Source: Anaerolineae bacterium
Lineage (GTDB): Bacteria > Chloroflexota > Anaerolineae > Aggregatilineales > Phototrophicaceae
Length of the DNA: 40,452 nucleotides
Reading direction: 5' to 3'
NCBI GenBank assembly: GCA_026645945.1
Contig: JAPKMO010000033.1
Location: forward strand, 1 to 40,452
Positions 15,249-23,545 of this stretch are shown here, in pieces (position 1 is the stretch's first letter; every line of letters starts with the position of its first letter). The notes below the pieces were generated by a model, which was not told where the DNA came from, ran no database searches, and was given only the letters and a program-made list of their open reading frames with translations. A program made the position numbers and the translations under genes.

Positions 15249-17138
15249 CTACTCGCCGACGTTTACCGCTGCCAGCCGCATCACGTCGCCCCAATCCAGG
15301 CCGTCCCCCCCGCCGTCCTCGATGACGGGCAGGCGCTGGCTGGTTGACCAGTTATAAACCGCCAGTTCCAGATGATAATACCCCGGCGCGGCCTGCGGGG
15401 GGATGTCCAGGCAGGGCGAAAGGTGTATAAAATCACCCGCCGCCCATGACCCCAATCCCGCGTCGTGCTGCGCCGCCGACCTGCCCCCGGTGATGTCCAC
15501 CAGATGCAGGCCGGTAGAAAAGCGGCCATCAACGGCTTCGAGGGCCTGGAGCGTGAAATCGGCGCACAGGCTGTCCCCGCGCCGCAGGTCGAACTGCTGG
15601 CCGGCGTCCGGGCCGTCCACATAGCGCACCTGGTCGCCAAACCGGAAGCGCAGGTCGCCTGCCGCGTCCCGGTCGAAGCGGTAAAAAATCATGTTCATCA
15701 GGGCGGCGCGGTAGCCGATGCCCCGCCCAGCGTCCAGCAGCGTGACGATATGCCAGGTTTTGGCCGTGTTGGCCGGCAGCGCCGTCCACACCGACTCTGC
15801 CGTGTCGAACGCGGCCAGCAGATCGCGCAGTTCCCCAGCGTGGTGCAGCCGCCACGACAGATCGAGCGTGATGCCCCGGCGGAAATGCAGCGCGCGGCCA
15901 TAATAAGCTGCCGGGCTGTAGGGCGCGAAATCGGTGATGGCCGGTTCGAGCGGGCCGCGAGCGGCGATCACCTGCCGGATGGCCGCTTCCCAGGGTGGTT
16001 TGCCCGGCCATATTGCCGGGTAGGCGCTCAACTGCGCGGCGGCCAGCGCCAGCAGCAGCGCCGCCCGCGCCGGCAGCGGCATCCGGCGCAGGCCCCAGGC
16101 CACCAGCAGCGCCCCGGCAGGCAAAACTGTGATGGTATAACGCACCTGGTAGACCGGCGCGGCCCAGGCGTTCAGCGCCAGCAGCACCGCCGGGGTCAGC
16201 AGCAGCCACAGCGCCAACAGCGGCAGCGCCCCGCGCAGCCTGGGGACGGGCAGTGCGCCCCACACCGGCGCAAACGGCAGCAGCGGCAGCAGCCAGTGAC
16301 CACCGGTGAAGATGAGCGCCAGCGCCGCCAGCGTCCCCCAGTCGGTCGGCACGGGCAGCGCCAGCGGGCCGTTGGGGTTGGCGCGCATCTGGCCGAAAAA
16401 CACCGGCAGCCAGGGCGCGAACAGCCCCAGCGCCAGCGCATACGGGAAAACCCCTCCCCAACTTCCTACGATATGGCCGGCATCGCCGGCTTTTGGGGTG
16501 GAACGGCGGTCAGACGAATATTCCGCCGCAGTTGAATTTGGCCGCCCTGGCCCACGTCCCCGGCGCGGCAGGAAAAGCAGCGTATGAACCAGCAGCGTCA
16601 GCGCCAGCAGCGCCCCGGCGTAGTGCGTATACAGCAGCGCCGCCAGCAGCCCACCGTAGAGCAGTCCGCGCCGGACGTTCGGGCGCGCCCACCAGCGTAA
16701 ATATAACCAGACCGCAAGCGCCCCCAGCGCCAGCAGCAGGCTGTACATGCGCGCTTCGCGGGTGTAATAAATGAAAAAACCGGCGGTCGCCAGCAGCGCC
16801 AGCGCCAGCAGCCCGGTCTGCCGGTCCAACAGCCGGCTTCCGGCGGCATACACCCCGGCCAGCGCCAGCAGCCCGAACAGCGCCGATGGCAGCCGCAGCG
16901 CATACACCGAATCGCCCACCGCCCGCGTCCAACCGGCCAGCGCCAGAAAATACAGCGGGGGATGCACGTCGCCGCGCACGCGCGCCAGCGTTTCGGCCAG
17001 ATACGGCGGCTGGACGGCCCAGGCCGTCCAGGCTTCATCGTTCCACAGGCTTTCATCCAGCAGGCCGCCGGAAGCCAGCCCGAACGCCAGCAGCAGCGCC
17101 AGGCTGGTCAGCAGCAGCCACGCCGGGCGCGCGATCAC
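15249..17138 (-). CDS. GT39-type polytopic membrane glycosyltransferase
   Basis: 629 residues from a GTG that overlaps the stop of the upstream gene by 4 bases (GTGA), indicating translational coupling. The N-terminus has the GT-C signature: ESLWNDEAWTAW (acidic DE in the first extracytoplasmic loop) and GDVHPPLYFLAL, then about ten hydrophobic segments up to residue 400 and a soluble C-terminal domain of about 230 residues. Such enzymes use polyprenyl-phosphate sugars outside the membrane to glycosylate lipids or proteins. The acceptor is unknown. Residues 201-230 form a hydrophilic stretch (AAEYSSDRRSTPKAGDAGH) that looks like an in-frame insertion of a structured repeat in the loop between two membrane segments. 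Confidence 0.8.
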   Translation of the reverse strand: MIARPAWLLLTSLALLLAFGLASGGLLDESLWNDEAWTAWAVQPPYLAETLARVRGDVHPPLYFLALAGWTRAVGDSVYALRLPSALFGLLALAGVYAAGSRLLDRQTGLLALALLATAGFFIYYTREARMYSLLLALGALAVWLYLRWWARPNVRRGLLYGGLLAALLYTHYAGALLALTLLVHTLLFLPRRGRGPGRPNSTAAEYSSDRRSTPKAGDAGHIVGSWGGVFPYALALGLFAPWLPVFFGQMRANPNGPLALPVPTDWGTLAALALIFTGGHWLLPLLPFAPVWGALPVPRLRGALPLLALWLLLTPAVLLALNAWAAPVYQVRYTITVLPAGALLVAWGLRRMPLPARAALLLALAAAQLSAYPAIWPGKPPWEAAIRQVIAARGPLEPAITDFAPYSPAAYYGRALHFRRGITLDLSWRLHHAGELRDLLAAFDTAESVWTALPANTAKTWHIVTLLDAGRGIGYRAALMNMIFYRFDRDAAGDLRFRFGDQVRYVDGPDAGQQFDLRRGDSLCADFTLQALEAVDGRFSTGLHLVDITGGRSAAQHDAGLGSWAAGDFIHLSPCLDIPPQAAPGYYHLELAVYNWSTSQRLPVIEDGGGDGLDWGDVMRLAAVNVGE

Positions 17139-17758
17139 AACTCCTCGCTGTCGTCGCCGCTGCTGCCGTTATCGTCCTCGTCCGGCTGCGGCGGGCGGTT
17201 GTACAGCCACCAGAAAACCGCCTCCGGGTAGGCCGGCTCCAGCGCCTTGTCCCAGATGAAGCCGCAGGGCCGCACGTAGCGGCGCATCCGGGCATCGGTT
17301 TTTTGCGATTTAAGGATCAAACCGGCCTCGCGCACCGCGTCCGCCGGCGCTTCATCCAGAATTTCCTGCACGATGGTACGGCGCAGCGCCTCCGGCATGT
17401 AAGCATTGGCGCACAGCCGGGGATCATCGTCGCATTCTTTGAAGTAGGTATTCAGGTTGTTCAGCCGCGACTCGGCCTCGCGCAGCATTTTAGTTGTGTA
17501 ATGCGTCTGCCATTCCGCGCGGGCGGCCTCGTGTTTGTCCTCCACCTGCCGGAACAGCTCAAGCTGGGCTTTTGTCATCCGGTTTTGCTGCAAACGCAGC
17601 CGCCGCAGCCGCATCAGCAGCGCCCCCAGCGTCAGGCTCGGCAGGCTGCCGCCCAGGGTCTGGTAGAGTTCATCCCGATAGACGTAGGGTATCAGGGCTT
17701 CGGCCATCGCCCGCGCTTCCTTTAGGTCGCGCTCGATGGAATAATTCTGTTCCGCCAT
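17135..17758 (-). CDS. Conserved-looking hypothetical protein
   Basis: 207 residues, not recognised. It is mainly alpha-helical: an N-terminal region (SIERDLKEARAMAEALIPYVYRDELYQTLGG), a basic stretch (LMRLRRLRLQQNRMTKAQLELFRQVEDKHEAARAEWQ) that could form a coiled coil, and then CDDDPRLCANAYMPEALRR. The tail is strongly acidic (DEDDNGSSGDDSEEL). No signal peptide or membrane segment. A GGAAAGG site lies 7 bases before the ATG. It is the first gene of a likely operon with the GT39-type gene, to which it is coupled by a 4-base overlap, so a role in envelope glycosylation is possible but unproven. Confidence 0.7.
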   Translation of the reverse strand: MAEQNYSIERDLKEARAMAEALIPYVYRDELYQTLGGSLPSLTLGALLMRLRRLRLQQNRMTKAQLELFRQVEDKHEAARAEWQTHYTTKMLREAESRLNNLNTYFKECDDDPRLCANAYMPEALRRTIVQEILDEAPADAVREAGLILKSQKTDARMRRYVRPCGFIWDKALEPAYPEAVFWWLYNRPPQPDEDDNGSSGDDSEEL

Positions 17759-17893
17759 GACAAAACCTTTCCAGTCTATTCAATATCGCCTCATTTTTAC
17801 ATCATCCCGGCGATTTTAGCACCCCGGCGCTTTCGGAGGCTTTATGATCTGTGGTAAAAACAAACGGAAACCGGATCGTATGGAAGGGTGTTT

Positions 17894-18955
17894 ATGGTCA
17901 CCTGCCGGGAGTTGATAGACGAAGTTTCGCGCGCCGTCGTGACGTTTTTATCGTGGGCTTTCGGCCTGACGATGGTGCTGTATCTCGTTCTGCGCTTCGC
18001 CATCGGCGACCGGGTGTGGGCGGTGGCGCTGATAAGCAATTTTGCCGTCTGCTGTTTTCTGCCGGTGCTGCTGCTCATCCCGCTCGGCGTGATAACCCGC
18101 TCTCGGTCAGGGCTGCTGGTTGTGCTGCCGCTGGCGGCCATCGGGATGCTGGCTTTTGCCCCGCTTGCCCTGCCGCGCAGCATCGCGCCCGCCGAAGCCC
18201 AAATGCTGCGGATCGTCACTTTTAACGTTTACCAGACCAACAACCGCCTGGATGCCGTGACCGCCTGGCTGGAAAGCACCGACGCCGACATCATTTTCCT
18301 CCAGGAAGCCCCGGAAGATTATATTCGCGCCTTAGAGGAGCAGTTCGCCGCCGATTACCCGCACCGGGCATCTCAACCCAGCCCGCTGCGACCCTGGGGC
18401 AACCTGCTGCTGTCGCGTTATCCCATCCTGGGCGTGGATGAACTGGACGACAGCGGCGACGGCGCGCCCAATACGCAGCAGCGTTACCGGCTGGACATGG
18501 ACGGCCAGACCATCGCCGTTTATAACATAGACCTGGCTTTTCCCGTCGGCCCGGTGCGGTTTCAGATTCCGCTGTTCAGCACCGAACTGAATACGCTGGT
18601 CGCGGGATATGACGACAGCCTGCGCGATCTGCAAATCGAACGGTTAATAACCTGGCTGGACGAAGAACCCTACCCGCACATCGTCGCCGGGGACTTTAAC
18701 ATGAACAGTTCCGCGCTCATCTATAACCAACTGGCGGCGCGTTTGAACGACGCTTTCGCAAAAGCCGGCAGCGGCTTCGGCGGAAGCTGGCCGGTCGCCG
18801 TGCCGGGGACGTTCCTGCCCAGCTTTATCCCGCCCCTGCTGCGGGTGGATTATGTCTGGTACAGCGACCACTTCCGCGCCATCGAAGTCCACCAGGGGCC
18901 GCGCCTCGGCTCTGACCATCTGCCGCTGTTTGCCGTCCTGGAAACCGCCCCGTGA
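17894..18955 (+). CDS. Membrane-anchored endonuclease/exonuclease/phosphatase-family protein
   Basis: 353 residues from ATG 17894, with GGAAGGG 5 bases upstream; a GTG two codons earlier would overlap this site. The N-terminus has three hydrophobic segments (about 18-36, 42-67 and 74-95). The EEP catalytic domain starts near residue 105: TFNVY (N111), FLQEAP (E138), AGDFNMNS (D267, N269), DYVWYSD and GSDHLP (D341, H342). These are the DNase I/phosphodiesterase active-site residues in the expected order. The substrate could be a phospholipid, nucleic acid or phosphoester outside the membrane. lspA follows after a 60-base gap. Confidence 0.88.
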   Translation: MVTCRELIDEVSRAVVTFLSWAFGLTMVLYLVLRFAIGDRVWAVALISNFAVCCFLPVLLLIPLGVITRSRSGLLVVLPLAAIGMLAFAPLALPRSIAPAEAQMLRIVTFNVYQTNNRLDAVTAWLESTDADIIFLQEAPEDYIRALEEQFAADYPHRASQPSPLRPWGNLLLSRYPILGVDELDDSGDGAPNTQQRYRLDMDGQTIAVYNIDLAFPVGPVRFQIPLFSTELNTLVAGYDDSLRDLQIERLITWLDEEPYPHIVAGDFNMNSSALIYNQLAARLNDAFAKAGSGFGGSWPVAVPGTFLPSFIPPLLRVDYVWYSDHFRAIEVHQGPRLGSDHLPLFAVLETAP

Positions 18956-19015
18956 CCGGCGGGCGAGCCAGTGCTACAATGCCGTTTTGCTGTGCCGGGT
19001 AAGGAGGTGTTTTTG

Positions 19016-19525
19016 ATGCGGAAATGGCTGCGGCTGCTGCTGGTGATCGTTTTGGTACTGGCGGCTGACCAGATCAGCAAACAGGTGGTGGTCAGCCGGC
19101 TGTCGCTGGGTGCGTCCGTGCGGACGGTTTTCAGCCCCTTTTTCCAGATCACCCGCAGCCAGAACACCGGCGCGTCATTCGGTTTTTTGCCACAGGCGGG
19201 CGATTTATTCCTGATAGTTGCCATCGTGGTCGTGCTGGCGATGGTTTATTTTTACCCGCGCATCCCGCAAAACGCGCGGCTGACGCAGGTCGCTACCGGC
19301 CTGGTGTGCGGCGGGGCGCTGGGCAACGCACTCGACCGCATCGAATACGGCTATGTGGTGGACTTCATCCACTACCAGATTCCCGGCCTCATTTCAAACG
19401 TCTCCAATCTGGCCGATCATGCGATTGTCCTGGGCGTGATTTTGCTGTTCGTGGACAGCTGGCGCACCGAACGCGCCGAAAAACGCCGCCAGGCCGCTTC
19501 GGAAGACGCTGCCCCGCCGGTTTAA
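19016..19525 (+). CDS. lspA: Lipoprotein signal peptidase (signal peptidase II)
   Basis: 169 residues from ATG 19016, chosen because AAGGAGG (19001-19007) is 8 bases upstream. Four membrane segments. The two catalytic aspartates are in place: ALGNALDRIEYGYVVDFI (D116) and ISNVSNLADHAIV (D134). NTGASFGF (50-57) is the conserved N-terminal block. It cleaves the signal peptide of diacylglyceryl-modified prolipoproteins, such as the lipobox proteins at 8.3 and 20.7 kb. A TACAAT (18975-18980) is a possible -10. Its stop abuts the stop of the convergent methyltransferase gene with no gap. Confidence 0.97.
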   Translation: MRKWLRLLLVIVLVLAADQISKQVVVSRLSLGASVRTVFSPFFQITRSQNTGASFGFLPQAGDLFLIVAIVVVLAMVYFYPRIPQNARLTQVATGLVCGGALGNALDRIEYGYVVDFIHYQIPGLISNVSNLADHAIVLGVILLFVDSWRTERAEKRRQAASEDAAPPV

Positions 19526-20626
19526 TCAGCCGCGTTTTTGCGCCCACACAAACAGCGCGTTGCCGGATGTGCTGCCGCCGTTCTGCCGCCCTTCGCTGAG
19601 CGCCGAAACCACATCCAGCAGGTAGTGATTGGCTTGGCGCAGCAGCCGCCGGGGCAGCGAAACCGGCCTGGTCGCTGGAATCGCCGGCAGCGTACTCGAA
19701 TCGGGCGCGGCGGGCGGGGACGACGCGGCATGGGCTGCCCGCAGGTCGCGCAGCGGATTCGGCAGCCGGGAGTCCGGGTTCCAGCTCGACATCAGCCGGA
19801 TGTCCAGTCCCAGTTCCGCCAGGTTATGCCGCAAAAAAGCCGGGGTGAAATAATACAGGTGTTCGATGATGAAACCGCGCCACGTCTGGCCGGTCAGCCG
19901 GGCGAAGCGGTATTCCCACGAGTCGGGGTTCGGCACGTTGAACATCAGCACGCCGCCGGGTTTGAGCAGGGCGGCACTGTCGCGCAGCGTGTCCATCGGC
20001 GCGCGCAGGTGTTCCAGCACGCTCAGCAGGGTAATCACGTCCAGCGAGCCGGGCGCGAAACCCATCTCGCGGAAATCGCCGTGAAACACCGGCACACCCA
20101 GCAGCCGGCTGGCTTTTTCCGCCGCCACGCCAGAAAGCTCGCTGCCGGAAATCCTCCAGCCCCGCTCCTGCGCCGCGCGCAAAAACTGCCCCGCGCCGCA
20201 GCCGATGTCCAGCACGTGCGGCTGTTCGACGGCCAGCAGAGCGGCGATCTGGTCGAGATACAGGTTCGTCCGGCGTTTCTGGTCGCTTTCAAACGCCTGC
20301 GCCGCGCCCCTGACAGCGTACACCGTGTCGTAAAAACGGGCGACCGCGTTTTCGGTCAGGCGCGGGTTCATATAAACCAGGCCGCAGTCCAGGCAGCGGC
20401 AGAAGCGCACCGCGCCGGGTTCAAAGCGCAGCGCCGCCGCGCCCAGCCGGTGCATCGGCAGCGCCAGTTCGTCCACGGGGGGCAGAACGGCCAGCGGCAG
20501 CGTCCGGCTGCCGCCGCAGCAGTCGCACACGACGGTTTCCAGGTCGGGGCTGCCGGGGCAGGGAGTCGGGTTCTGGATGCTGTGGCTGAAGATCGGCATG
20601 AACCAGTCCGGGTTTGCGGTAATCAT
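19526..20626 (-). CDS. Class I SAM-dependent methyltransferase with cysteine-rich N-terminus
   Basis: 366 residues; an ATG at codon 10 is an alternative start. The N-terminal ~90 residues carry two cysteine groups, VVCDCCGG (C34, C36, C37) and RFCRCLDCGLVYMNPR (C76, C78, C81), a likely zinc knuckle. The methyltransferase motif I HVLDIGCGAGQFL is at about 137-149, followed by LDVITLLSVLEHLRAPMDTLRDSAALLKPGGVLMFNVPN. This CxxC plus Methyltransf-23 layout is common in C-methyltransferases of sugar biosynthesis and in methyltransferases beside envelope glycosyltransferase genes. The substrate cannot be assigned. It is transcribed divergently from the lipoprotein gene from overlapping promoters. 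Confidence 0.85.
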   Translation of the reverse strand: MITANPDWFMPIFSHSIQNPTPCPGSPDLETVVCDCCGGSRTLPLAVLPPVDELALPMHRLGAAALRFEPGAVRFCRCLDCGLVYMNPRLTENAVARFYDTVYAVRGAAQAFESDQKRRTNLYLDQIAALLAVEQPHVLDIGCGAGQFLRAAQERGWRISGSELSGVAAEKASRLLGVPVFHGDFREMGFAPGSLDVITLLSVLEHLRAPMDTLRDSAALLKPGGVLMFNVPNPDSWEYRFARLTGQTWRGFIIEHLYYFTPAFLRHNLAELGLDIRLMSSWNPDSRLPNPLRDLRAAHAASSPPAAPDSSTLPAIPATRPVSLPRRLLRQANHYLLDVVSALSEGRQNGGSTSGNALFVWAQKRG

Positions 20627-20664
20627 AACGTGCCGATATTATACAGGTGTGAGCGCACCCGCAA
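20614..20664. promoter_or_regulatory. Overlapping divergent promoters
   Basis: Plus strand: TTGCGG (20614-20619), 17 bases, TATTAT (20637-20642), serving the lipoprotein gene. Minus strand: TTGCGG (20659-20664), 15 bases, TATAAT (20643-20638), serving the methyltransferase gene. The two -10 elements occupy the same bases, so the promoters should exclude each other. The methyltransferase start is about 12 bases from its -10, making a very short or absent leader. Confidence 0.55.
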
Positions 20665-20681
20665 TAGATAGGGAAATCAAC

Positions 20682-21260
20682 ATGCGTAAACCCGGCGTTT
20701 TGCTGATTATGATCGTGACTGTTCTGGTTTTGATGAGTTTGGCGGCCTGCCAGGTCGTGCCGGGGACGGGCGACACGGCCAGCGATGCCGCTGCCGCGCA
20801 GAAATTTCTGCCGAACCTCAGCGGCTACGCAGCCACTGAAGCCAGCAACATCCAGGACGCGCTGACCAAAGTCGGCGCGGGCGCGTCGGTGCTGTCCGGC
20901 AATCTGGCGATGGCCGCCGCGATTGCCAAACTGGACGATGCGCTGCGCTGCTACCAGAACGTGGGCGCGGTGGCGATCCGCGTCTATACCGAGCAGGACA
21001 TCGCCCGCGCCGTCACCTCATCCAGCGTGCCGAAAATCGGCGTAGTGGGCGTGATAAACACCACCCGCCTCCAGCGCAACCTGTTTAGCTGCGTGCTAAA
21101 CACCGGCGGCGGCGCGGGGGCCCAGGCGCAGGGGGCGGCGATTGAACCCTGCGGCGGCTCCGGCAGTTTTACGGCCAGCGGCGAAAACTTGCAGTACGTG
21201 TATGCCGCTACCGCGCCGGATTTGTGCAGCGCCATCCAGGGCAGTTTCCCGCGCCAGTAG
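20682..21260 (+). CDS. Putative lipoprotein of unknown function
   Basis: 192 residues from ATG 20682, with AGGGA 7 bases upstream; a longer in-frame reading starts in the opposite gene and is rejected. Signal ends in a lipobox, SLAAC (Cys at about 22). The mature part is Ala/Gly-rich with four further cysteines (LRCYQNV, FSCVLNT, IEPCGGS, PDLCSAI), possibly two disulfides. No recognised domain. The pattern (short lipoprotein, helical then beta-rich) fits an envelope or substrate-binding accessory role, but nothing in the context supports a specific one. Confidence 0.7.
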   Translation: MRKPGVLLIMIVTVLVLMSLAACQVVPGTGDTASDAAAAQKFLPNLSGYAATEASNIQDALTKVGAGASVLSGNLAMAAAIAKLDDALRCYQNVGAVAIRVYTEQDIARAVTSSSVPKIGVVGVINTTRLQRNLFSCVLNTGGGAGAQAQGAAIEPCGGSGSFTASGENLQYVYAATAPDLCSAIQGSFPRQ

Positions 21261-21339
21261 GGGCTGCGCGCTCTAGAGGCTGTTATATACTCTGCCACCA
21301 CAGCAGGGCGACGAAACCGCTTTTCACTTCCGCCAGCCT

Positions 21340-21413
21340 TTTGCCCTCACCCCAACCCCTCTCCAAGCCACGAAGTGGCGATCGGCAGAGGGGAACGAGC
21401 GGGTGAGGGCAAA
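21340..21413. repeat. Inverted repeat with 13-base perfect arms
   Basis: TTTGCCCTCACCC (21340-21352) and its exact complement GGGTGAGGGCAAA (21401-21413) enclose CCCCTCTCC and AGAGGGG stretches and an inner CCACGAAGTGG palindrome. It is intergenic and resembles the CCCCTCC/GGAGGGG cruciforms elsewhere in the window, with longer arms. Confidence 0.7.
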
Positions 21414-21426
21414 CTAACACGCTCCA

Positions 21427-21538
21427 GGTACATCCGACAGTGGGCTTAAGCCCACTGTCCGTTTAAGCCCACTGTCCGTTTAAGCCCACTGTCCGTTTAA
21501 GCCCACTGCTAGTATGCAGATTAAGCTGCTTCCTGTAC
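21427..21538. repeat. Family C palindromic repeat, copy 1
   Basis: It contains the 24-base palindrome at 21436-21459, then tandem units of 17 bases (TTTAAGCCCACTGTCCG) three times, then a tail TAGTATGCAGATTAAGCTGC. The element is reversed relative to the copies at 26104 and 32432. It is bounded by GTAC on both sides, and its end coincides with the stop codon of the EamA gene. Confidence 0.65.
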
Positions 21539-22512
21539 TAAACCGCCGACGGTCTTTCGCCGGGTTGGGGAACGCGCGCGGCGGGCGGCTGCGGCAGGTT
21601 TAAACGGGGCGCGCTGCGGCTGGCCTGCGCCGAGGTGATGAGGACGACCGCCGTCACGATCACCGCTGCCGCCCCCAGCATTTGCGGCGAGAGCGCCTCG
21701 CCGCCCAGCGCCCAGCCCAGAAAAACCGCCACCACCGGGTTGACGTAAGCGTAGGTCGCCACCCGGTTAGGCGGCACGACCTTCAGCAGCCACATATACG
21801 CGCTAAAGCCCAGAATCGAGCCGAAAACAACCAGATAAACCACCGCCAGCCACGATTTGAGCGAAAAGGTTTCCGGGCGCAGGCTGCTCCATTCCCCCGC
21901 CAGCAGGCTGGCGGCCAGCAGCAGCACGCCCCCGGCGAATAGGTTCATGGCCGCACCCAGCAGCGCCGACGGCGGGGCCGGCAGCCGCCGCGACAGCAGC
22001 GAACCGGTCGCCCAGGCGAAAGCCGAAAATATCAGCACCAGCGCCCCGACCGGGTTGACCTGATGCTCGATTTCCCCCGGCCCGACCAGCAGCACGACGC
22101 CGGCAAAACCGATTGCCAGCCCAGCGAAGGTGCGAAAGCCAGGCCGCCCGTTACCAAAAAACAGCCACCCCAGCAGCGCCATCCACAGCGGCACGGTGGC
22201 GACGATCAGCGCCGCCGGGCCGGACGGCACGGTTAGCTCCGCCCACATAATGCCGCCGTTGCCGATCAGAAAAAGAAGCCCACCCACCATAAACGACGCA
22301 CGCCAGTGAACCCGCGCCGGCGGCGGCGCCCCGCCGCGCCGGGCGATAGCATACAGCAGCGCGCCCGCGATCACAAAGCGCCCCCCGGCGGCAAAAAATG
22401 GCGGCATCGTTTCCAGCGCGAATCGCATTCCCAGATAGGTGGATCCCCACAGCACATAAACGGCGGCAAAAGCCGCATAAATGCGCGTGCGCGGTACAGC
22501 CGGGGTCGTCAT
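21538..22512 (-). CDS. EamA/DMT-family transporter
   Basis: 324 residues from ATG 22512, with AGGAGAG 7 bases upstream; an upstream ATG 12 codons earlier is less likely. About ten hydrophobic segments in two EamA repeats: AAFAAVYVLWGSTYLGMRFAL in the first and LKSWLAVVYLVVFGSILGFSAYMWLLKVVPPNRVATYAYVNPVVAVFLGW in the second, the latter a typical RhaT/EamA signature. Likely a metabolite exporter of the inner membrane; substrate unknown. The C-terminal tail is Pro/Arg-rich. Confidence 0.9.
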   Translation of the reverse strand: MTTPAVPRTRIYAAFAAVYVLWGSTYLGMRFALETMPPFFAAGGRFVIAGALLYAIARRGGAPPPARVHWRASFMVGGLLFLIGNGGIMWAELTVPSGPAALIVATVPLWMALLGWLFFGNGRPGFRTFAGLAIGFAGVVLLVGPGEIEHQVNPVGALVLIFSAFAWATGSLLSRRLPAPPSALLGAAMNLFAGGVLLLAASLLAGEWSSLRPETFSLKSWLAVVYLVVFGSILGFSAYMWLLKVVPPNRVATYAYVNPVVAVFLGWALGGEALSPQMLGAAAVIVTAVVLITSAQASRSAPRLNLPQPPAARVPQPGERPSAV

Positions 22513-22630
22513 GGCGGCGCTCTCCTTAAAATGGCGGTAGGGGCGCAAGGCACGCCCCTACATCTTCGCATTCTAGCAAAAATGCCCGCGTAAAAATATG
22601 CCGTTTAAGACCATCTAAAACCTGGGCGGA

Positions 22631-22659
22631 TTGTTTGCCCGGCGCGAATACTTTATAGT
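22631..22659 (+). promoter_or_regulatory. Promoter of the J-domain gene
   Basis: TTGTTT (22631-22636), a 17-base spacer and TATAGT (22654-22659), 28 bases before the ATG at 22687. The spacing is ideal and the gene is the first on this strand. Confidence 0.5.
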
Positions 22660-22686
22660 TAAAATCTGTACTCCCGGCGGTGAGCG

Positions 22687-23424
22687 ATGCGTTTTGAAAC
22701 TATAAAAGCCAGCATGTATCTGGTCTGGAAGTTAAAATTCGCCGGCATGACCATCCGCGAGGACGGCGGCGACATCATTCTGGCGGCGCTGCCGACCGGC
22801 GAAATCGTCAGCTTTCATCTCATTGAAAGCCCGATTGAACTGTACGAGATCAAAAGCATTCTGAACGATAACGCCCGGCGCGGCTGTCACACGCTCTTTC
22901 TGCTGTGGTGCGATCTGCTGCTGCCACCCGAAGGCCACCTGGTCAAACCCTACGATTGGGAGCTGGGGCTGCTGGCGCTGTATAAAGACCGCATCTACGC
23001 CTACGAAGCGGCGGGCAGCGACGTATTTGTGTTCGCCGTTCACTTCGAGCGCGAGGGGGCGCACCGCCATATCCGCTACGGCCATACGCTGAACATGCGC
23101 GATCTGAACTGCGCCGAGGTTTCGACCGGCGGCCCATTCCTGGCCGGGACATGGCGCGTGGCGCATTTTGCCGCCGGCCAGCAGGCGGCTTCCGGCGGCA
23201 GCCGTTATGCGCCGGGCGTCCCCGCTTCGCTGAGCGTGTATTACGACCGGCTGGAACTGCACGTCGAAGCCGACGCCGAAACCGTCAAGGTGGCTTACCG
23301 GCGGATGGCGCGCCGCTATCACCCGGATTTAAACCCATCGCCGGACGCGACGGCGCAGATGCAAGCCATCAACGAAGCCTACGAACGTATCATGCAGCGG
23401 CTTGAAGGGCAGCAAAAGCCGTAG
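22687..23424 (+). CDS. C-terminal J-domain protein with unknown N-terminal domain
   Basis: 245 residues. The C-terminal 65 residues form a J-domain: helix II VKVAYRRMARRYHPDLNP with HPD at 212-214, and helix III AQMQAINEAYERIMQRL. The HPD tripeptide stimulates Hsp70 ATPase, so it should work with DnaK. The first 170 residues (IREDGGDIILAALPTGEIVSFHLIESPIELYEIKSILN, then LFLLWCDLLLPPEGHLVKPYDWE) match no family I know and probably select a client. A J-domain at the C-terminus is the reverse of the DnaJ layout. Not in an operon. A terminator-like AGCTT/AAGCT stem with TTTTT follows. Confidence 0.85.
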   Translation: MRFETIKASMYLVWKLKFAGMTIREDGGDIILAALPTGEIVSFHLIESPIELYEIKSILNDNARRGCHTLFLLWCDLLLPPEGHLVKPYDWELGLLALYKDRIYAYEAAGSDVFVFAVHFEREGAHRHIRYGHTLNMRDLNCAEVSTGGPFLAGTWRVAHFAAGQQAASGGSRYAPGVPASLSVYYDRLELHVEADAETVKVAYRRMARRYHPDLNPSPDATAQMQAINEAYERIMQRLEGQQKP

Positions 23425-23460
23425 CAGCCAAACGAGCTTGTAAGCTGCGTTTTTAACATA

Positions 23461-23513
23461 GACAGCGGGCTGAAGCCCGCTGTCCACTCAGGCACAGTCT
23501 AATGGGTTTATCT
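23461..23513. repeat. Family B repeat, truncated copy 3 (reversed)
   Basis: It starts with a palindrome of the family (GACAGCGGGC with centre TGAA) and continues into the complement of the family-B left end: CACTCAGGCACAGTCTAAT, then GGGTTTATCT. The other terminal repeat is missing, so this is a partial copy between the J-domain and NUDIX genes. Confidence 0.55.
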
Positions 23514-23545
23514 ATCAGCATTTAGAACTTTTTTGAGGAATGCAC

